Shown here: in pieces, positions 57,818 through 64,000 of the stretch | Position numbering within the stretch: the first letter of the stretch is position 1 | Layout: the number at the start of each line of letters is the position of its first letter | Assembly: GCF_932526225.1 (NCBI RefSeq) | Contig: NC_064039.1 | Coordinates: 1 to 64,000 of the forward strand | Source: Nematostella vectensis | Taxonomy: Eukaryota; Cnidaria; Anthozoa; Actiniaria; Edwardsiidae | Direction: 5' to 3' | DNA length: 64,000 bases | The notes under the pieces: model-generated | What the model was told of the DNA's origin: nothing | The model's input: the letters and a program-made list of their open reading frames with translations, nothing else | Databases searched by the model: none | Made by a program: the position numbers and the translations under genes

Positions 57818-58077
57818 ACCCACTTCTTCCGTGGCACATCAACATTCGATTAATTCAAACCTAGCTTTAAAAGCGGATAAGATGTCATAGCATCTAAACC
57901 GTAACCGGGCGCAAGTTAAACTGATGGCTATTACCAAGAAGGCATGAATAAAAGAAAAGCTGGGGTATTGGGCGCGCACGTTTTCCGTTTTCCGTATGAT
58001 TTTATTTCTGCATGAAAGGAAGGCTATGGCAGATCGAAGCTCGTGTATTACGACTTTGACATGGCATTTCACTCGTG

Positions 58078-58097
58078 GGGTGGGGGGGGGGGGGGGG
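58078..58097. repeat. Poly-G tract
   Basis: A run of about 18 G residues with one T near the start. Confidence 0.9.
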
Positions 58098-58199
58098 CTA
58101 CAGGCGCGTAGGGCATGGCGGCATGTACGAACTTCTTGGAATTCTTTGAGGGATACGACTTTTCACTTTCTACTTAAGGTCACCGTGGATAACACTAAG

Positions 58200-58440
58200 A
58201 TATTGATCACATACAGATGATAATCCTGATTTAATACACGCCGCTTACAAAGTATATGATTACATACAAGATGATTCTCATGATCTAATATACATTGTTA
58301 GCAAAGTATATGATTACATTCAGGTGATAATCCTGATTTAATATACACTTCTTACAAAGTATATGATAACATTCAGATGATTCTCATGATCTGACAAAGT
58401 ATATGATTACATGGAGATGATAATCCTGATTTAATATACA
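58200..58440. repeat. About 57-bp repeat, two alternating types
   Basis: Five units with core AAAGTATATGATTACATTCA. Type A continues GATGATAATCCTGATTTAA and type B continues GATGATTCTCATGATCT, in the order A B A B A. Confidence 0.85.
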
Positions 58441-58465
58441 TTCTAAAATAATTGAGATAGTACAG

Positions 58466-58937
58466 GCGCTCTAATTGGTGGGAATGGTCACTTTCATTAA
58501 ATGATGAAGGCGATGACGCAGCATAAAATCGTGCATCTCAGTCAACAAACCTGTGAATCCCCACGAACATTTACCTTTTACCACTAAAGATAGTATTCTT
58601 CGGGAGAAAAACGTGTCCAAGTTAAATAGGAAATTGCAAAATACGATTATTGGAATTTGAAGCCAGTTTTTCAGTCTTTCAAACTGTTTTCTGTGCGCGC
58701 GCTGACGTGCACTGCAATGACGCCATGAGCACGCGCTGTTGTGGATTTGTTTTTGTCTTTTGCGTAGGATTAAAAACAATTTTATAAGAAATAAAACATT
58801 CTTTTGGTGTCTTGATTGAGTTTTAAAAACTCTCCAGCAGATGTGAAAAACTCGAACTGCGGTCTGGTGCTCCACTGGTCTGTTCCCGAATTCTCCAAAT
58901 CAAAAACTCCACGGTTTTCAAAAGCAAATGAAGGCAC
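58466..58937 (-). mobile_element. Dispersed element, copy 2
   Basis: Diverged reverse-oriented copy of 26737-27290. On the minus strand GAAAGACTGAAAAACTGGCTTC and CCCACCAATTAGAG match copy 1, and the GCCTTCATTTG end is kept. The 134-codon frame here is part of the element and resembles no gene I know. Confidence 0.7.
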
Positions 58938-60382
58938 GTAAAGAATATTTTAATTCTTATGTTGGGACATTTCTCTGAGGGCCGTTGCTAGGAAAACTTT
59001 AAGACTTTATAAATCCGCCAAACATTGGTGAAATGGAATGAATTTAGGCATGGCAACATTGCTTATGAATCTCTATTTTTTTGATGACGTCATCACATGA
59101 CGTCACAACAATCTTAGCTGTTGAAGTATCTACAATGATAAATGTAGCTTTATTCGGGAGGGTGCCTACAAAGTACGTATGCGTTTTCGATTCTTCCAAA
59201 TAATACAATTTTCACACAATTTAAATTTTTATTTATGCACTCTTATATAAATAATTTCTTTAATTTTTAAAATATCGGGAAATCGATACGTTGTTTTGTA
59301 GAGGGCAACTAGGTGAATATTCTCTGCTTAAAGAAATCGCGGATCGTCCGTTCTTCTAAAAAATTATACAGTTAGAAACTCAAACCGGAAGTAGAATCAT
59401 CTACGCATGCGCAATTGAATAGTGTGGTAAAGCCTGGTTACTAATGCAAATGTTTTTTTTTTTAAAGATATTGAATTTTCTCCCGCTTAAGGTCTTGGTA
59501 AAGGTACATTTGACACCACTGTTTGTTTTTGTGGTTTTTGCAAAACCTGTATCAGTAGTTCTTAAACTTTATTTTTGCAAAAAAAATATTTTCCATAAAT
59601 CGCATTCTTAGACGGCTAAAATGGGCCTTTGCTGTTTCCCGTGACTTGTTGACCGTGAATTCACGCCAAATCTTTGACTAGCGTATTATTTTGAGGCGAG
59701 AACTCGAGCTTTTCAGGCGTGGCGTCACCTCGCGACGGGTTTTAAGATATCGATTTTCGATTTTCGACTGAAGATCGCTTCATAGCACTTTCCGTGTCCA
59801 AATTTCGCCAAAAATGAAAGTTCCAACTTTGATTCGTGATATTTTGTTGACAGTCAAATAACAAAACGTCCTCACACACTTTGGTAGATCATCTATCTGT
59901 CATTGAGATGCAGTTAAGTGCATGCGCGCAATAACGCGAAGGTGCATTACGCTCTAGAGTAAACTCCGTACTTTTGAGTTTGAGGTCTCAAAACTTAAAC
60001 ACGGAATCAGCTGTTGCAAAAAATTACTTGCAGGAGATAATTCAATCGCGCAGACACTGTGACCATCCCGACCTGTCGATTCTGTTTTTTGTAACATGTT
60101 TACGCTACCCCCGCGTGTGATTCGTTGTTCGCATGTTATTTGTTTTCTTTCCAAATTCACCAGAATACGTTTGCAGTACTTCAAAATCCCATTTCAGATT
60201 TTGTTCGACCCTCGCATAGGTAAGAAGCGAACTCGTTTGAAGCAATGTCTTTTCCCTCGTGGACGCTCTTTGTTCGTGTTTTCACGTTTATTTTGGTATC
60301 TTGCACGACTCAAATACGGAAATGCGCAAATCCACGGGGTTTCCCTATTTGGTTTCAACTCCCGCGAATGAAACAGCGGCAA
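58938..60382. other. Sequence without a confident gene
   Basis: AT-rich sequence. A short frame from the ATG at 60245 (MSFPSWTLFVRVFTFILVSC) looks like a signal peptide and runs into the 22-bp array; there is no independent support for it. Nothing else stands out. Confidence 0.4.
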
Positions 60383-61750
60383 CACTACAAGAGGGAAAAC
60401 CGTACACTACAAGAGGGAAAACCGTACGCTACAAGAGGGAAAACCGTACGCTACAAGAGGGAAAACCGTACACTACAAGAGGGAAAACCGTACTCTACAA
60501 TAGGGAAAACAGTACACTACAAGAGGAAAAACCGTACACTACAAAAGGGAAAACCGTACGCTACAAGAGGGAAAACCGTACACTACAAGAGGGAAAACCG
60601 TACACTACAAGAGGGAAAACCGTACACTACAAGAGGAAAAACCGTACGCTACAAGAGGGAAAACCGTACGCTACAAGAGGGAAAACCGTACACTACAAGA
60701 GGAAAAACCGTACACTACAAGAGGGAAAACCGTACACTACAAGAGGGAAAACCGTACGCTACAAGAGGGAAAACCGTACACTACAAGAGGGAAAACCGTA
60801 CACTACAAGAGGAAAAACCGTACGCTACAAGAGGAAAAACCGTACGCTACAAGAGGGAAAACCGTACACTACAAGAGGGAAAACCGTACACTACAAGAGG
60901 GAAAACCGTACACTACAAGAGGAAAAACCGTACGCTACAAGAGGGAAAACCGTACGCTACAATAGGGAAAACCGTACACTACAAGAGGAAAAACCGTACA
61001 CTACAAGAGGAAAAACCGTACACTACAAGAGGGAAAACCGTACGCTACAAGAGGGAAAACCGTACGCCTACAAGAGAGAAAAACCGTACACTACAAGAGG
61101 GAAAACCGTACGCTACAAGAGGGAAAACCGTACACTACAAGAGGGAAAACCGTACGCTACAAGAGGGAAAACCGTACGCTACAAGAGGGAAAACCGTACA
61201 CTACAAGAGGGAAAACCGTACGCTACAAGAGGGAAAACCGTACACTACAAGAGGGAAAACCGTACGCTACAAGAGGGAAAACCGTACACTACAAGAGGGA
61301 AAACCGTACACTACAAGAGGAAAAACCGTACGCTACAAGAGGGAAAACCGTACGCTACAAGAGGGAAAACCGTACGCTACAAGAGGGAAAACCGTACACT
61401 ACAAGAGGGAAAACCGTACACTACAAGAGGGAAAACCGTACACTACAAGAGGGAAAACCGTACGCTACAAGAGGGAAAACCGTACACTACAAGAGGGAAA
61501 ACCGTACACTACAAGAGGGAAAACCGTACACTACAAGAGGGAAAACTGTACACTACAAGAGGGAAAACCGTACCCTACAAGAGGGAAAACCGTACGCTAC
61601 AAGAGGGAAAACCGTACACTACAAGAGTGAAAACCGTACGCTACAAGAGGGAAAACCGTACGCTACAAGAGGGAAAACCGTACGCTACAAGAGGGAAAAC
61701 CGTACGCTACAAGAGGGAAAACCGTACGCTACAAGAGGGAAAACCGTACG
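60383..61750. repeat. 22-bp tandem array
   Basis: About 62 copies of a 22-bp unit, CTACAAGAGGGAAAACCGTA then CA or CG. Because 22 is not a multiple of 3, every plus-strand frame reads the same 22-residue period (TLQEGKPYTTRGKTV ...), and frames of 460 and 556 codons appear. A one-base insertion at about 61069 (CGCCTACAAGAGAG) shifts them relative to each other without a stop. Confidence 0.97.
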
Positions 61751-63171
61751 CGCGGGGTGTAGGAAGGTACAATTCGCATCGCGCGGATAATAAAAGTTTC
61801 CCTTTTAACAATCAAACGTCGGCTATTTCGAAGACCTTTGAATTTACTTTAAAGTGCGTCAGCTATCCCGATGGTCTTTGTTTGCAAAATGCACTAATAT
61901 TTAGTCTGCAATCCGTGCTTGACTCATAACAAGTATATGTGCAGGTGTTCATTTGCGTGTTCCCCTTGAGATGGTCATGTTTCGCGCCGTTTACACATAA
62001 ACAAGCGTACGGTTTGACGCAATGAAGATAAAGATCACCCTTAGGCGGGCTAATTTCACCAATCTTCAGCCGCCATCTCTAATGTTGCTCCAGCCCAGAT
62101 CCTTACTCTGATCGACACAAGTCAACATACAATTAAACGTGGAATACATGGTGAACACAAGGCCTCCTTACGCGAACACCGTTAGCAATCGTTTTGTTTT
62201 CCCTAAATCTCATATGACATTCTCCGTTGCATTCTGCTTTAAAAAAACATAAGGGAACTTTTGAATTTTTACGATAATCGTCGATAAAACAAAGGTTTAC
62301 TCTCGAATGCTAGATCCATCATGTTTCCAATATTTTTCTTGGCGCGCCAGGTAATTCTCTTCAGGTTTTTTTTTATTATAATTTTTGATGGTTATTAATG
62401 GGTTCTTAGTTTATATACTTTATCGACTCAGACATATTCTAAAAGGATTATCAGATAAAAGCCCATGAAACAACCGGCTCTACAGTCTTTAAGTTGTTTT
62501 TCAACATAACGCGAGACTTCTGGTGTCCCTGGCGTTGTGAAGATACTACGGTAAGTGATCACTGACGGATTTCTCAAGAGATTCTTAAGCTGGTGAAACA
62601 AAAGAAAATAATGTTAACAACTAGCGTTGCTGTCTTTTGAAGCGGTCAATTGCTCGTTTTTTTCATAGTTTTCGTCTTCTAGATAAGTCGGGCGTTTTAT
62701 TTGGCGTTATTATTTTCTGGGCTGTTTCGTTATTTTATTTATAATATTTTGCTAAAAGACGAAGTTAAAACCCACGAAATATAGAACCGTTGTTATACAT
62801 AATATTCAGTCTTTCATATCTCCAAATATTGCCAATGTTTGAGCTATGGGAACACATCCTCCACTGCATGCAAATTCAACTGATCGTATACCCCAAAAAG
62901 GGGAAAACGTTTTTATTTACTGGGCTATGTAAAAGCTTTGTCAAAGATAATGGATATCCTTAAGCGTTTCACTTAGAATGGAGGATTTTATCGCCTCAAT
63001 ATGCATATTCATAATCTAATTGGAGTGGGACTGGATCTGGAGGCAAAACAATTCCCGCCTTTTATTTCCGTTACGGCTAGACCCCTATCACTTGCACACA
63101 GACAACATTTGTGAAACGAAAGAAGAAGTGTTAGTTCAGTGAAAGTTTAGATATTATTGGAAGATTTATAA
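61751..63171. other. Sequence without a confident gene
   Basis: No exon chain found. A segment ending at about 62550 before GTAAGTGATC gives a short open stretch (FNITRDFWCPWRCEDTT), but there is no matching acceptor or recognisable family. Confidence 0.4.
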
Positions 63172-64000
63172 GCCCTTGCTAATGAGGGGCCCAACACAGC
63201 GAACCAAACGACCCCCTAGCTAATGAGGGGCCCGATACAGCGAACCAAAAAAACCCCTAGCTAATGAGGGGCCCAATACAGCGAACCAAAAGACCCCCTA
63301 GCTAATGAGGAGCCCAATACAGCGAACCAAACAACCCCCTAGCTAATGAGGGGCCCAATACAGCGAACCAAACAAACCCCTAGCTAATGAGGGGCCCAAT
63401 ACAGCGAACCAAAAGACCCCCTAGCTAATAAGGAGCCCAATACAGCGAACCAAACAACCCCCTAGCTAATGAGGAGCCCAATGCAGCGAACCAAAAGACC
63501 CCCCAGCTAATGAGGAGCCCAATACAGCGAATCAAACAACCCCCTAGCTAATGAGGGCCCAATACAGCGAACCAAAAGACCCCCTAGCTAATGAGGGGCC
63601 CAATACAGCGAACCAAAAGACGCCCTAGCTAATGAGGGGCCAATACAGCGAACCAAAAGACCCCCTAGCTAATGAGGGGCCCAATACAGCGAACCAAACA
63701 ACACCCTAGCTAATGAGGGGCCCAATACAGCGAACCAAAAGACCCCCTAAAGGTCCCAAAAGGTCCCCTAGCTAATGAGGGGCCCAATACAGCGAACCAA
63801 ACAACCCCCTAGCTAATGAGGGGCCCAATACAGCGAACCAAACAACCCCCTAGCTAATGAGGGCCCAATACAGCGAACCAAACAACCCCCTAGCTAATGA
63901 GGGACCCAATACAGCGAACCAAAAGACGCCCTAGCAATTGAGGGGCCCAATACAGCGAACCAAAAGACCCCCTAGCTAATGAGGGGCCCAATGCAGCGAA
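63172..64000. repeat. About 41-bp array running off the window
   Basis: About 20 copies of a unit with CTAGCTAATGAGGGGCCCAA followed by TACAGCGAACCAAAAGACCCC. Variants alternate AAAAGACC and AAACAACC. The array continues past the right edge. Confidence 0.95.

Noticed and set aside
57213-57890. Three overlapping hydrophobic repeat frames resembling membrane proteins
   Set aside because: All three frames of a 29-bp AT-rich array are open and give similar Phe/Tyr/Cys-rich strings, as expected for a repeat rather than a gene.
62437-62560. Possible exon FNITRDFWCPWRCEDTT before GTAAGTGATC
   Set aside because: No convincing acceptor, no recognised family and no partner exon in the window.
2343-64000. 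CRISPR arrays suggested by regular direct repeats
   Set aside because: The repeats are contiguous with no unique spacers and the DNA is eukaryotic, with introns.

Overview
The window is animal nuclear DNA. Its genes have short exons with GT..AG introns, there are SINE- and MITE-like elements, and there is no prokaryotic gene organisation. A secreted astacin protease carrying three ShK domains and a discoidin (F5/8C) domain points to a cnidarian, most likely an anthozoan such as a sea anemone. That placement is inference; I ran no database search. Five genes could be assembled exon by exon, with intron phases that agree at every junction: the 3' part of a lamin-tail-domain gene (+, 1818-5348), the astacin/ShK/F5-8C protease (-, 15334-6202, 13 exons, 576 aa), a PRADC1-like secreted PA-domain protein (-, 21154-18100, 5 exons, 198 aa), the mismatch-repair protein MLH1 (-, 28436-23138, 5 exons, 849 aa) and the Elongator subunit ELP4 (+, 28529-50138, 9 exons, 378 aa). 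MLH1 and ELP4 are divergent, with 92 bp between their start codons. The lamin-tail and astacin genes converge.

Roughly 40 percent of the window is tandem repeat arrays, each with its own unit: 28, 32, 42, 74, 73, 52, 57, 14, 23, 51, 21, 33, 38, 29, 22 and about 41 bp. Most lie in introns; ELP4 stretches to 21.6 kb for a 1.1 kb coding sequence because of them. The long repetitive open frames in these arrays come from stop-free repeat units and are not annotated as genes. From 50.3 to 64 kb there is a 5.4 kb array of a 38-bp unit, three more arrays and otherwise sparse sequence with only weak gene candidates.

The most unusual observation is that many arrays are built from copies of the neighbouring exon edge. 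In at least nine places across four genes the repeated sequence contains the end or start of an exon with its splice site, or, in the PRADC1-like gene, the stop codon. The clearest cases are the 73-bp array in the astacin gene (about 15 copies of exon end plus donor) and the 51-bp array in ELP4. In ELP4 the donor is multiplied in frame, so use of a downstream copy would insert 28 + 17n residues. MLH1 has a minisatellite that is itself coding: six copies of a 14-residue unit inserted just before its conserved C-terminus.
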